64,000 bases of DNA from Candidatus Fermentithermobacillaceae bacterium. GTDB taxonomy: Bacteria; Bacillota; Sulfobacillia; Fermentithermobacillales; Fermentithermobacillaceae. The position numbers were made by a program, and so were the translations under genes. This document shows, piece after piece, positions 18,070 through 27,459 of this stretch (position 1 is the stretch's first letter; each line of letters starts with the position of its first letter). The notes beneath the pieces are model-generated. The model was given only the letters and a program-made list of their open reading frames with translations. It had not been told where the DNA came from and did no database searches. The stretch is from the NCBI GenBank assembly GCA_012837895.1, contig DUQH01000010.1:29129-93128 (forward strand), given 5' to 3'.

Positions 18070-19644
18070 CTATTTCCGCCTAATCACCCGGCCGGCGATC
18101 TCACCGGTACTGTCGCCGTTTTCCACAACCATTACGCCGTTAATCATGACGTATTCGATACCCACAGGGTACTGATTTGGTTCTTCAAAGGTAGCTTTGT
18201 CGATTATGGTATCAGGGTCGAACACTGTAATATCTGCCTTCATACCAGGTCTTATCAGCCCCCTGTCAGTAAGACCCAAACGCGTGGCAGTCATACCTGT
18301 CATCTTGAAAACGGCGTTTTCAAGGGTCAGAACCTTCTCTTCCCGTACGTACTTGCCAAGTACCCTGGGAAAAGTGCCGTATGCCCTGGGATGGGGTTTC
18401 CCTGTAGCCAGGGGTCCGTCTATTGCCCTGCATGATGAGTCAGAACCTATCATAACCACCGGGTGGGCCATGACCATCTTGACATCCTCTTCGCACATGC
18501 CAAAATTGGCGTACCCGACTCCGAGCTCTTCGTCAATAAGCAGTTTGAATGCTGCGTCGACCTCGGACAATCCAAGAATCGATGCGATTTCGGGAATTCT
18601 CTTGCCTTCAGCGAATTTGTTCTTCTCGCTGGCTACTGACGTAATGAGCATCTTGGACCAACCATCAACAGGCCCTTGGTAGTCCTGGACTTCCTTCTTG
18701 AGCCTGGCGCCGGTTTCAGGATCCTTTAACCTGGCCAGAAGCGCCTGGGACCCTCCTTCATGAGCCCATGAAGGAATTATGGCCTTGAACCCGGTTGCCG
18801 AAGCTATATAGGGGTATTGGTCGCAAGTGACGTCCAACCCTTGGCTGCGGGCTTCATCAATCATGGCTAGCGACTCCTTGACCAGCCCCCAAGCGGCCTC
18901 TCCCGATGCTTTGTGATGGGATATGTGAACCGGAACGTTACCTTCCCGGCCTATCCGGATAGCCTCCTCCACAGACTCAAGCAAGCGCTTGCCCTCGTTA
19001 CGCATATGGGTGGCATATATCCCGCCATAGGCGCTCATGGTTTTTGCAAGCTCAATTAGTTCCTCTGTGTCTGCAAAGGAACTTGGCGGGTATATAAGGC
19101 CGGTGGAAAAGCCAAATGCCCCGGAAGACAAAGCTTCCACCAGTAGATGCTTCATCTCTTGGAGTTCGTCTCCTGTGGGACGCCTGGCATCGTAACCTAC
19201 TGCACTACTGCGGAGGGCACTGTGACCTACCAGCGGAACAATGTTAATACCAACCCCGTTTGCCTCAAGGGCTGACAAGTACTCGCCAAAAGTAGACCAC
19301 CTGAGCTCCTCTCCTTCTTCCAAGATGGAGGGACTTTCTCCTTTCCCAGTTGCCGGTGCAGGTGAAGCACCACACTGCCCGGTGACCTCGGTGGTCACAC
19401 CCTGGCGGATCTTGCTTTCGCCCCGCTTGTCAACAAACCAGCACGAATCTGAGTGGCTGTGGGCGTCTATGAACCCTGGTGAAAGAATCATGCCCTTGCA
19501 GTCAATTACTCTCTTGGCCCCTGCATCGATCTTGTAGGAAACTTCTCCGATCTCGTCGCCACGGACGGCAACTTCGCCGTAAAACCAAGGCGCTCCTGTA
19601 CCGTCTACTATCCTGACATTCCGGAAGATCAGATCGTACACCAT
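18070..19644 (-). CDS. N-acyl-D-amino-acid deacylase (D-aminoacylase)
   Basis: About 524 residues of the amidohydrolase superfamily. Metal and catalytic motifs of D-aminoacylases are in order: GFIDAHSHSDS (HxH), TTEVTGQCGASPAP (bridging Cys), YATHMRNEG and VHISHHKASG (His ligands), and MIGSDSS (catalytic Asp). The C-terminus shows the composite beta-sandwich return (GLIRPGMKADITVFDP). It releases D-amino acids from N-acylated forms. The ATG at 19644 gives the typical N-terminus (MVYDLIFRN); GGGGTGAT lies just before it. Confidence 0.9.
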   Translation of the reverse strand: MVYDLIFRNVRIVDGTGAPWFYGEVAVRGDEIGEVSYKIDAGAKRVIDCKGMILSPGFIDAHSHSDSCWFVDKRGESKIRQGVTTEVTGQCGASPAPATGKGESPSILEEGEELRWSTFGEYLSALEANGVGINIVPLVGHSALRSSAVGYDARRPTGDELQEMKHLLVEALSSGAFGFSTGLIYPPSSFADTEELIELAKTMSAYGGIYATHMRNEGKRLLESVEEAIRIGREGNVPVHISHHKASGEAAWGLVKESLAMIDEARSQGLDVTCDQYPYIASATGFKAIIPSWAHEGGSQALLARLKDPETGARLKKEVQDYQGPVDGWSKMLITSVASEKNKFAEGKRIPEIASILGLSEVDAAFKLLIDEELGVGYANFGMCEEDVKMVMAHPVVMIGSDSSCRAIDGPLATGKPHPRAYGTFPRVLGKYVREEKVLTLENAVFKMTGMTATRLGLTDRGLIRPGMKADITVFDPDTIIDKATFEEPNQYPVGIEYVMINGVMVVENGDSTGEIAGRVIRRK

Positions 19645-19875
19645 ATCACCCCTCATATGATTTGAACCCTGACCACTAGCCTAGACACCTGTAACAACGG
19701 GAACAACAGCCTAATCCTATCTACCGGCTACCAGCCATTGAACGAACTTCTGGGAAGCATGATGGTACTTTGATCTGATTCGCTTAACGGGCTTTCCATT
19801 CCTTCAAGAATGGGTACTTAGCCCTCTAAAGTACACGTTGCTAATTGCGATAATGCATAAAGGGAGGTAGTTTCA

Positions 19876-20550
19876 TTGGCAAACTGTGTAAAGTGCGGAG
19901 CATCAAACCTTGGAATGGGTCGCACCGACTTGGTTATCGTAGACGAAACATGGTACTGCAGCAGATGCCTAAAGTCGACACTAGGAACTGTATCGTGTAG
20001 CAAATGCGGTAACCAGCCATTCCGGTCAGGCGAGCACTTCAAGACCATCAACGGAGAAGTGCTTTGTACTGACTGCATGGAAAAACAGGGGATAATGAAA
20101 AAATACGACTACGTTATGTCGTCAGTGATGTCCAGGCCAAGAGCTGCCAGAACCACACAAGCGCCTCGAGGCCTTGCGGCCCTTGGTACGATGAAAGATC
20201 TCTTAGAACAAAACCTGGAGCCAGGAGAAGAGGTAGAAGTGGCAGTGCTTGGAAATACAGGGGAAGCCCTGGCATGTTCGTCTAAGCACCTGTTCATTTT
20301 GAAGGCGGGGATGGCTTCAGGTTCCCTTACAGGCAGGAAGTGCATTAAGTACCGGTGGAACCAGATCACAGGGGCGGAGATCAAAGCGGGAGCGCTATAC
20401 GGCCTGATCGAAATCCAGGGAAACGGGCTCCCGTCACATGATGCCAGAAACATAAGCCAGGTAAAGCAAGCTGAAAATGCAGTAACATTCCTTATTGCAA
20501 AGCAAGGTGAATTCGAAGACGCCTTGAGCACCATAAAGCAGTACATCTGA
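19876..20550 (+). CDS. Double zinc-ribbon/LIM-like protein with PH-like domain
   Basis: A 224-residue protein. Residues 1-75 carry four paired-Cys knuckles (CVKC, CSRC, CSKC, CTDC), arranged as two zinc-binding units like LIM or treble-clef domains. Residues 95-224 resemble a bacterial PH-like domain (LEQNLEPGEEVEVAVLGNTGEALACSSKHLFIL, then KYRWNQITGAEI and a closing helix FEDALSTIKQYI). No catalytic motif is seen, so it is probably an adaptor or membrane/nucleic-acid binding protein. The TTG start follows GGGAGGT at good spacing. It lies just upstream of the chelatase-like ATPase and VWA genes, which suggests but does not prove a shared role. Confidence 0.65.
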   Translation: MANCVKCGASNLGMGRTDLVIVDETWYCSRCLKSTLGTVSCSKCGNQPFRSGEHFKTINGEVLCTDCMEKQGIMKKYDYVMSSVMSRPRAARTTQAPRGLAALGTMKDLLEQNLEPGEEVEVAVLGNTGEALACSSKHLFILKAGMASGSLTGRKCIKYRWNQITGAEIKAGALYGLIEIQGNGLPSHDARNISQVKQAENAVTFLIAKQGEFEDALSTIKQYI

Positions 20551-20616
20551 GGTTATAACCCTTGAATGGAAAATTGCAGCCCGGATGCCATTAGTTCCAT
20601 AACTTGTCCGGAAAGA

Positions 20617-20655
20617 AACCTCCTGTGTGACGGGCAAAATACCCGCAGGAGGGTT
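20617..20655 (+). promoter_or_regulatory. Hairpin covering the ribosome-binding site of the chelatase-like ATPase gene
   Basis: CCTCCTG (20619-20625) pairs with CAGGAGG (20646-20652), and CGGG (20631-20634) pairs with CCCG (20642-20645), leaving a 7-nt loop and a 5-nt bulge; AACC/GGTT extends the base. The 3' arm contains the GGAGG of the TTG start at 20661, so the folded form would block ribosome access. No T tract follows, which argues against an ordinary terminator. Confidence 0.5.
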
Positions 20656-20660
20656 CTTAC

Positions 20661-22292
20661 TTGTACACCAGCACACCTATCAGGCATCAGGGAAATGAGA
20701 GCTTGTTTCTTGCCTTAGAAATGTCGCTCATATGCACGGCAGCTGGAATTCCCCTGCACGTCCATGCAGAGGGGCTCAGGGGGACGGGGAAAACCACTGT
20801 TATGCGCTGGGCCAGGCAGATAGCACCTAAAATCACCCGCTTAAGGGGGTGCGTTTACCAGTGCAGGCCGGACCTACCCCATTGCCCAGACCATTCAGAA
20901 TCCACCTCTTTAAGCCATAATGAAACTGAAAGCGTATCCATGCCCTTCATCGAGATTGGCCACGGGGCAAAGCTAGGGACTATCCTGGGAAGCGTAGACC
21001 TTGCCAGGTTAACTGATCCCAGGGGCCCCAAGGCTGCGCTCCTTCCCGGAGCTATACCGATGGCAAACAGGGGGATTGTGTTCATTGATGAGATAAACAG
21101 GCTTGCAGAAACGGCACCTGAAATAACCGACGTGCTGCTCTCAGTCATGGGAACCAAACCGGGCAAGATCAAGGTCGAAGAAGTGGGGCTTGAGCCGTGC
21201 GAAATACAGGTGAATTCATCAGTGTGGGCTACGTCCAATCCCGATGAAGACCCTGGCCCGCTGGAAGAGATCAGGCGGCAATTGTCTGACAGGTTCGATA
21301 TGGTAGTGCCCGTTCACAGGCCATCAGACCCCCGTGTGGTGCAGGAGCTTCTGTTGAGCAAACACCGGACCGTCCCAGTTCCTGAACGGGACCACAAGAT
21401 TTCCGGAAGCATAGGGCAACAAGCCCTGAAGCTTTCCAAAGTGACTGTTCCCAAGGAAATCATAAAGTACATCTCAAATCTGTACGTGGAATGCAACATT
21501 GAAAGCTTAAGGGCCATTGAATCCCTTGAGTTGACAGCCAGATGTCTTGCGGTGATGCGGGAAAAGCAGGAAGTGTCCCTGGATGAAATATCTACGGCAA
21601 TGCCCATGGTCCTAAGGCACAGGACGGAACCTATGGTGCTTTCGGAAATCCTGAAGGACCTGGAACTACGGAAAGCTGCCGGCGCTGGAATCCGTGAAAA
21701 GCAGGAACAACAAAAGGGCGCCGGCGGAGTTAACATGCCACACCAGCCCAAATTGCAGCATCCGCCTGACGCGCCCACTGGTTCCAGGTCGCCTGAAAGC
21801 TCTGACGGGTGTGCGCCCAAAGATTGGGCTGGCAGTGAGGAGAAGGGTAAACACAGTTTGGCAGATCGGCCACCCGTACCCAGACTGGCTTTTGAACCGC
21901 CGCGGCCAAACTACCTGTCAGATCGGCCAAAGGATCCTACAAGTTTGAACTTGCAGGGACGCAACGGCCAGAGACAAGTAGGCTGGCTTCAGAAGCTGCT
22001 GTCCCGGTACCACAAGGGCATGAACACTTCCGGTGCCATCAATTCCGGTACCATGCGAAGCAAAGGCCTTTCACAGCAAAATGCAGTAAGCAACCGTTCT
22101 AACGCTTCTACCGGCGGAGAATGGGGTCATATGAAGCAAGAGGCACACGGGGCACCTAAATCAAACCAGCTTGGCCGCAATCATTTCGCCCCCTCATCTC
22201 CTGTGTCGCCTCCTGAAGCTGCACGGGCCATTTCTGAACTCAACTGGGAAGAAATCCTGTTGCCATTTGGGTGGAAGGGCCATAGGGAATGA
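20661..22292 (+). CDS. Magnesium chelatase ChlI-like AAA+ ATPase
   Basis: A 543-residue protein. The first ~330 residues are an AAA+ module of the ChlI/BchI/MoxR clade: Walker A (EGLRGTGKTTVMRW), a Cys/His insertion (GCVYQCRPDLPHCPDH) that could bind zinc, Walker B (GIVFIDEINRL), sensor 1 (WATSNPDEDPG) and a C-terminal helical lid. Residues ~340-510 are low-complexity and probably disordered. The start is a TTG after GGAGG. The stop overlaps the ATG of the VWA gene (ATGA), so the two products are made together, like the I and D subunits of metal chelatases. No chlorophyll or cobalamin genes are nearby, so the target is unknown. Confidence 0.85.
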   Translation: MYTSTPIRHQGNESLFLALEMSLICTAAGIPLHVHAEGLRGTGKTTVMRWARQIAPKITRLRGCVYQCRPDLPHCPDHSESTSLSHNETESVSMPFIEIGHGAKLGTILGSVDLARLTDPRGPKAALLPGAIPMANRGIVFIDEINRLAETAPEITDVLLSVMGTKPGKIKVEEVGLEPCEIQVNSSVWATSNPDEDPGPLEEIRRQLSDRFDMVVPVHRPSDPRVVQELLLSKHRTVPVPERDHKISGSIGQQALKLSKVTVPKEIIKYISNLYVECNIESLRAIESLELTARCLAVMREKQEVSLDEISTAMPMVLRHRTEPMVLSEILKDLELRKAAGAGIREKQEQQKGAGGVNMPHQPKLQHPPDAPTGSRSPESSDGCAPKDWAGSEEKGKHSLADRPPVPRLAFEPPRPNYLSDRPKDPTSLNLQGRNGQRQVGWLQKLLSRYHKGMNTSGAINSGTMRSKGLSQQNAVSNRSNASTGGEWGHMKQEAHGAPKSNQLGRNHFAPSSPVSPPEAARAISELNWEEILLPFGWKGHRE

Positions 22293-23998
22293 TCTTCTTT
22301 CCAAAGGGCGCTTGTCCCGGACAAAAAAGCGCAATCAGGCGCCTTCATGAATTGATGAACATACCTGTTCCTGTGCGCGTGGGTGAGACCGCAGTAGTGT
22401 CAACCAAAGTACACCTACAGGATCCTGCCCTGCCCGATAAGATTACCGCGGTGATGAACTCTGATGCCGGCCAGGTGTTTTATCACAGGAATGCCCAAAA
22501 CGAAGTAATCCACATCGATGTGTTTCATTCTGAAGGCAGAATAAAGCCTGAGGATGTAGCCCGTTCAATAGTAGATGCAGTGTCGCGCACTAATTTGGAA
22601 ACAATTGACGGCATCCCCGGCCCCTCGCTCATACCTTTCCTTCCCTACATCGACATTCAGACTGCAGTTGGAGGCGGCAGGGTTGACGGACCCCTCCTCT
22701 ATGGACGTGAAGCAGGCGTGAGGCAGGCACATGTAACCCACGTTCACCTGGCCATTCTCAACGTGCATGTACTGGTATCTTCCATTTTCGTCATTGTCGG
22801 GTCAGTGGAAGCTGCGATACAAAACGCAGGTTTAGAGCTGAGGAAGATAAGCTATGTAGCTGCGGAATCAGGTAGCGCACCAATGGACCTAGGGGACTAC
22901 AGGACACTCACCGACTCGCTTCTCAAACAATCAGGCAGGGACCCCCTGACAAACACAACTCCGGCCTTGTCGTGGTACAGGGCTGAAGCCCTTGCCAGGC
23001 AGGCGGCCCAGGTGATCGGCACCACCGGCGACGCACTGGACCTTTTGCAAGCCCTGTCTGCCGGGATGCATCCCGACGAGCTCACAAGGTTCAGGGGTCC
23101 CAAGGGCCGGAAAACCGGTGAAATCCGCCAGGCGCTCATGAAGTCTGACCTGATTCAGTTGGACTGTCACCAATACAAGCTTACCCCCCAGGGGGAAATG
23201 GCCCTGGACCACCTGCGGCGCCATAGTTCAGAAATAGAAGCTTATCTCAGGCGGCTGCTGTGGTCGCTGCCTGCTGCCAACATACCCGCGCCTGAAAGGA
23301 AGGGTACCACCCTCAAGCCAGGCAATGCAAGATCAAGGGGATATGCCCTGCCAAAAGAGCGAGGCGACATAGCAGGCCATCTGGCCGTAGCTGAAAGCAT
23401 AATAGCCAAAGGCACAACCCGTGGTCCTTTGAAACCCTCCCACCTCCGGTTCTGGTATACCCGCGGGATAAAGTCCAGGCCTGTGGTGCTGCTGCTTGAT
23501 GCGTCAGCATCCATGGCGGGAAAGCGCATGGCGGCGGCAAAAGAGTTTGCCAGGCACCTAATAATCACAAGCAAGGAAAAAGTATGCGTGGTCGTGTTTC
23601 AAGACTCAATGGTGGAAGTGATATGCGATTTCACCAAGAACCCACGCACGCTTGAAGCAGGGCTTGCCCGTATACGGGCTGAAGGGCTTACGCCCCTAGC
23701 CAAAGGTTTGGAGAAGGTCGGTGAGCTTTGCCGGGGCAAAATCAACAAGCCACTAGTACTGTGTGTTACAGACGGAATCCCGACTGTGCCTTACAGGACC
23801 CTTTCCCCCATTGAAGACGCAATATCCGCCGCGAAAAAGCTGGCAAGACAAGGCATACACATAGGTTGCATAGGACTTGAGCCGAACCACAGTTTCCTTA
23901 GGCAGATGATGCAGGCAGCTAAGGGATCTTTGTATATAGTTGACGAACTTGAAGCATCCACAATGGCAGCTATAGCCCGCAAAGAACAAAGCGGATGA
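22289..23998 (+). CDS. VWA-domain protein, chelatase D-subunit-like
   Basis: A 569-residue protein. Residues ~395-569 form a von Willebrand A domain with a full MIDAS: DASASMAG (D-x-S-x-S), the Thr region in AEGLTPLAKGL and CVTDGIP (Asp). The N-terminal ~390 residues are less clear: they contain a segment around HVTHVHLAILNVHVLVSSIFVIVG and a helical region (LTRFRGPKGRKTGEIRQAL, LDCHQYKLTPQGEMALDHL) resembling a winged helix. It overlaps the AAA+ gene by 4 bp. By analogy with ChlI/ChlD and MoxR/VWA pairs, the ATPase probably remodels a target bound by this protein. Confidence 0.8.
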   Translation: MIFFPKGACPGQKSAIRRLHELMNIPVPVRVGETAVVSTKVHLQDPALPDKITAVMNSDAGQVFYHRNAQNEVIHIDVFHSEGRIKPEDVARSIVDAVSRTNLETIDGIPGPSLIPFLPYIDIQTAVGGGRVDGPLLYGREAGVRQAHVTHVHLAILNVHVLVSSIFVIVGSVEAAIQNAGLELRKISYVAAESGSAPMDLGDYRTLTDSLLKQSGRDPLTNTTPALSWYRAEALARQAAQVIGTTGDALDLLQALSAGMHPDELTRFRGPKGRKTGEIRQALMKSDLIQLDCHQYKLTPQGEMALDHLRRHSSEIEAYLRRLLWSLPAANIPAPERKGTTLKPGNARSRGYALPKERGDIAGHLAVAESIIAKGTTRGPLKPSHLRFWYTRGIKSRPVVLLLDASASMAGKRMAAAKEFARHLIITSKEKVCVVVFQDSMVEVICDFTKNPRTLEAGLARIRAEGLTPLAKGLEKVGELCRGKINKPLVLCVTDGIPTVPYRTLSPIEDAISAAKKLARQGIHIGCIGLEPNHSFLRQMMQAAKGSLYIVDELEASTMAAIARKEQSG

Positions 23999-24117
23999 CA
24001 TGTTTCAGAATCTGCTGCTTACTAACTGTTCCCCTGGATCCTGCCATGATCTCGCAGTAACAGTTTGAGGCCTGTATGAATAGATTGAGAGCACGAAGTT
24101 GCTGGGGAGGAGAACTG

Positions 24118-25680
24118 TTGAACGCTTTTCCGGGATATGCTCTTGGCGCCGCAAGTATGCAAGGTCCAGGGCAGGCACGCCACTTATTTCAAAACCCTAA
24201 TCTGTCCCAAGAACGAGCTCCTATTATTGAGGCCCTGTTTGCGTACAGGGATATAGTCAGACTGCATATGCCCGGCCACAGGGGAGGAAAGGGGGCTGAT
24301 CCGCTCTTTGCGTCGTTACTTGGGCAGGAGGCTCTTCTGAGTGACGTCACAGGTGTACCTGCCATGGATGAACTGCATGAACCCCATGGATGCATCCGGG
24401 AAGCACAGGAACTTGCAGCAGGTCTTTTCGGCGCAGAGCAGACCTATTTCGTCGTCAACGGAACCTCAGGCGCTATTCACACTATGGTGCTCTCGGCGCT
24501 CAATGACGGAGATTACATCGTAATACCGCGAAACATACACAAGTCGATCCTGTCTGCCATAATCCTTGCAGGTGCCCACCCCTTATTTGTCCAGCCGGTA
24601 TACGACGAATATCTAGGGTTTGCCTTGGGAGTTGAGAAGCGCACCCTCATCCGGTTCCTGAACACCAACCCAGATGCCCAGAATGCTAAAGCTGTGTTGC
24701 TTGTCAATCCTACTTACTATGGAACTACCCAGAACCTTACCTCAATATGCCGGGCAATCCACAAACGTGGAAAACTGTTGCTGGTTGATGAAGCCCACGG
24801 CCCTCATTTCCATTTTCACAGAAGCTTGCCTGAGCCTGCCCTGAGGTCTGGAGCAGACGCCGTCGCCCAGGGTGCCCATAAGATGATTGGCGCCCTAACC
24901 CAGGCATCAATGCTGCACATACAGGGACCTAGGATTGACAGGGCGCGCGCTAAAGCATGGTTCCAGTGCTTGACGTCAACCAGCGCTTCGTACCTGTTGC
25001 TGGCATCCCTGGATGCTGCAAGGCGCCAAATGGCTCTTCACGGGCCGGAACTTATAGGCCGTGCGATTGAACTGGCCGACACATTGAGGGAAGAAGTAAA
25101 CCATATCTCAGGTCTATACTGCTTCGGTCATGAAATTACGGGTCAACCCGGGGTAGACGCGCTGGATCCCACTAAGGTAACAATAACCGTGAAAGAACTT
25201 GGGATCACCGGATACCAAGCTGAAATCTTCCTAAGAGACAAAATGGGGATCCAGGTAGAAATGTCTGACCTGAACAACGTCTTGGTAATCATGAGTTTCG
25301 GGAATACGGCAGAAGATATCCGCGCGCTCCTGCAAGGCCTGCGCGCCCTTAAGCGTGCCGCTGAAATCGGGCAAATCCCTAAGAAGCTAAAGGCAGTCCA
25401 GGAAACCGTACCTAACCTTCCCCCTATCCCAGAAATGGCGCTTACCCCAAGAAAGGCTGTGCAGGGTAAATGCACAAGAGTGCCCCTTAACGAAAGCTTG
25501 GGCCGGGTCAGCGCTGAAGTGGTCACTTGCTACCCACCGGGCATCCCTATCCTGTACCCGGGCGAAGTGATCTCAAAGGAAACTCTGGACTACCTCGACA
25601 TGATGAAGAAATTGGCGTTTGGGATTTCAGGTCCTGAGGACAAGACACTAACTACACTACGAGTGGTGGAAAACGTGTGA
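24118..25680 (+). CDS. Orn/Lys/Arg decarboxylase family PLP enzyme
   Basis: About 520 residues of the fold-I decarboxylase group common in Firmicutes (SpeA/Cad-like). Visible features are RLHMPGHRGG near the N-terminus, FVVNGTSGAIHTMV (PLP phosphate region), LVDEAHGPHFHFH (Asp contacting the pyridine N, plus His) and GAHKMIGALTQASMLH (Schiff-base Lys). The C-terminal Orn/Lys/Arg decarboxylase domain follows (ESLGRVSAEVVTCYPPGIPILYPGE). It should form polyamines or diamines from basic amino acids. The TTG at 24118 follows GGGGAGGAG; an ATG at 24076 is a weaker alternative. The stop overlaps the next gene's GTG. Confidence 0.88.
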   Translation: MNAFPGYALGAASMQGPGQARHLFQNPNLSQERAPIIEALFAYRDIVRLHMPGHRGGKGADPLFASLLGQEALLSDVTGVPAMDELHEPHGCIREAQELAAGLFGAEQTYFVVNGTSGAIHTMVLSALNDGDYIVIPRNIHKSILSAIILAGAHPLFVQPVYDEYLGFALGVEKRTLIRFLNTNPDAQNAKAVLLVNPTYYGTTQNLTSICRAIHKRGKLLLVDEAHGPHFHFHRSLPEPALRSGADAVAQGAHKMIGALTQASMLHIQGPRIDRARAKAWFQCLTSTSASYLLLASLDAARRQMALHGPELIGRAIELADTLREEVNHISGLYCFGHEITGQPGVDALDPTKVTITVKELGITGYQAEIFLRDKMGIQVEMSDLNNVLVIMSFGNTAEDIRALLQGLRALKRAAEIGQIPKKLKAVQETVPNLPPIPEMALTPRKAVQGKCTRVPLNESLGRVSAEVVTCYPPGIPILYPGEVISKETLDYLDMMKKLAFGISGPEDKTLTTLRVVENV

Positions 25681-26711
25681 AAAAAGCGATCTTGAATGCC
25701 TGGCCTTCGGTAGTGGTTGGTGACAGGAACCAGTGGCAGTCCAAACTTACGCTGGAACTCACTGGATTGCCTGAGGAAATAAGGTTTAGGGCGTTGCCGG
25801 ATAACGCAGGTACTAACACTGGACTTAAGCCCGCACATGCAGCGGGCTTTGCAGCCGGCCTGAGTGCCCTTTGCAAAGATGCTCATAGGTATAGGTTCAC
25901 CCTCCAAGGTGTGGACCTTGTTATGGCAGAGGACGATATTGTGGTAGCTGATGGGCTTATAAAACTGGTGAGGGTACACCCAGGCCGCCATACAGGACCC
26001 GGGAATATGTCAGAAAGCCTGCCCCAAATACACCTGGATATTTTCACCGAATACCCGTTGCCGGAACAAGGTGACAAGCTAGCTGTAGACATACAGCAGA
26101 CTCCCGGCCTACCTGCTACAGTAACCTTTAGTTTTTCGCGCAAGCCGTTGCGGGACCTCTTAGGAGGTGTCAGAATCGGGATTGATCCGGGGCACGGGGG
26201 CAAGGATAAGGGTATCCAAGGCCCTGTTGATCTTACAGAGAAATATGTAGCGCTTGAGATATCCAGGGAACTATGTAACTTACTTGAGCTGTCAGGAGCC
26301 CATCTGGTAGTTACACGCACCGGCGATCTGGATGTGACGGAAAAAGAGCGATTGCACATACTCAGGGCAGGAAATCCGGCGCTGTGCGTTGAGATCCATG
26401 TCTCAGGCAGCGACAACCCCCTTGCACAGGTTTACAAGCTTGCAGCAACCCAGGACTGCAGCGATTCACAACTACTTGGAAGGGAGATAGCCCTGGCGTT
26501 ACATGAACGTATGGGTATCAGGCCTGAATCAGCCGTTTTGCCGCCCCGGCCTGGCCTGGAGGTGCCGTATGTCAGGGTAGAGCCCCTATGCCTGACCTAT
26601 TTTGCCGACGAAGCCAACTTCAGGGCACCCCTGTTTAGGAAAAGGCTTGCTCAATCAATATACAACGGTATCTCGCGATACCTCCATAAGACCAAGGTCC
26701 GGCAATCGTGA
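25677..26711 (+). CDS. N-acetylmuramoyl-L-alanine amidase (Amidase_3)
   Basis: A 344-residue protein. Residues ~163-335 match the zinc amidase_3 fold: GIDPGHGGKDKG (His ligand), LTEKYVALEISRELCNLL (Glu ligand), VVTRTGD, VEIHVSGSD (second His, where most have SIHAN) and YVRVEPLCLTYFADEANF (catalytic Glu). The first ~160 residues are unassigned and no signal peptide is evident, so an intracellular or unusual export role is possible. Family activity is cleavage of the amide bond between MurNAc and the stem peptide. The GTG start overlaps the decarboxylase stop (GTGA), indicating translational coupling. Confidence 0.78.
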   Translation: MKKAILNAWPSVVVGDRNQWQSKLTLELTGLPEEIRFRALPDNAGTNTGLKPAHAAGFAAGLSALCKDAHRYRFTLQGVDLVMAEDDIVVADGLIKLVRVHPGRHTGPGNMSESLPQIHLDIFTEYPLPEQGDKLAVDIQQTPGLPATVTFSFSRKPLRDLLGGVRIGIDPGHGGKDKGIQGPVDLTEKYVALEISRELCNLLELSGAHLVVTRTGDLDVTEKERLHILRAGNPALCVEIHVSGSDNPLAQVYKLAATQDCSDSQLLGREIALALHERMGIRPESAVLPPRPGLEVPYVRVEPLCLTYFADEANFRAPLFRKRLAQSIYNGISRYLHKTKVRQS

Positions 26712-26745
26712 GAGAACCGTGGGAGAACCCTTGAGGTGAGCTCAA

Positions 26746-27438
26746 GTGCCATACCGCTGGAGTGAACAAAACACCGCCATACTGAGAATCCGGACCCACC
26801 TTATCACTGAAAAGGATGACCCTGTCGATGTGATCGACAAGTACACCAAAGCCATAGCAGCGCCTGGGGATCTGGTGGGGATAGCTGAATCAGTGGTAGC
26901 CATTATGCAGGGACGGGCTATTGATCCGGACGCTGTGAAGCCAGGAATCCTGGCCCGTCTCTTGTCCAGATTTGCACACCCCGATTCCAGTGTTTCGGCG
27001 GTGCGTTCAATGCAAATGGCTATCAAAGAAGTAGGGGTTCCCAAGATCATGGCAGCTGCGTTGTGTGCCCTGGTAGGAAAAATCCTAGGTATCAAAGGGT
27101 TGTTCTTCCGGGTGGCAGGTCCTGAAGTGGCCCAAATCGACGATTCCGGCGGAACAATGCCGCCGTTTGAGAGGCATATAATCCTTGGGCCCAAGCACCC
27201 TGACAGGGTGGCCAGGCAAGTGTGGAAACGAACAGGGTTATGGACTTTGATACTCGATGTCAACGATAAAGGGGCTGTAGACATACTCGGAAGTAGTCTC
27301 CCGCTCAAGCCCCATCAATCTGAGTTCATCAAACACGTCCTCAGGTCCAACCCCTTTGGCAACGACGATCAGAAAACCCCTCTCATATTGATCAAGTTCC
27401 TAAAACCAGGAGCCGGGGAAATCCCCGGCCCCGTATAG
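26746..27438 (+). CDS. Coenzyme F420-0:L-glutamate ligase (CofE)-like protein
   Basis: A 230-residue protein like the CofE/FbiB-N family. Matching stretches are IRTHLITEKDDPVDVIDKYTKAI, GDLVGIAESVVAIMQGR, FFRVAGPEVAQIDDSGGTMPPFERHIILGPKHPDR and ILDVNDKGAVDILGSS. Authentic CofE adds glutamate to F420-0, but many clostridial homologs occur without F420 genes, so the true amide-ligase substrate is uncertain. The GTG start follows GAGGTGAG. It is last in the plus-strand run with the decarboxylase and amidase. Confidence 0.78.
   Translation: MPYRWSEQNTAILRIRTHLITEKDDPVDVIDKYTKAIAAPGDLVGIAESVVAIMQGRAIDPDAVKPGILARLLSRFAHPDSSVSAVRSMQMAIKEVGVPKIMAAALCALVGKILGIKGLFFRVAGPEVAQIDDSGGTMPPFERHIILGPKHPDRVARQVWKRTGLWTLILDVNDKGAVDILGSSLPLKPHQSEFIKHVLRSNPFGNDDQKTPLILIKFLKPGAGEIPGPV
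27409..27432 (-). terminator. Terminator of the SLH protein gene
   Basis: GCCGGGG (27412-27418) pairs with CCCCGGC (27423-27429) around a 4-nt loop. On the minus strand it is followed by TCCTGGTTTT, giving a modest T tract downstream of the SLH gene stop. It lies inside the end of the convergent CofE-like gene. Confidence 0.5.
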
Positions 27439-27459
27439 ACATAGTCTTCTCTATGTTGC

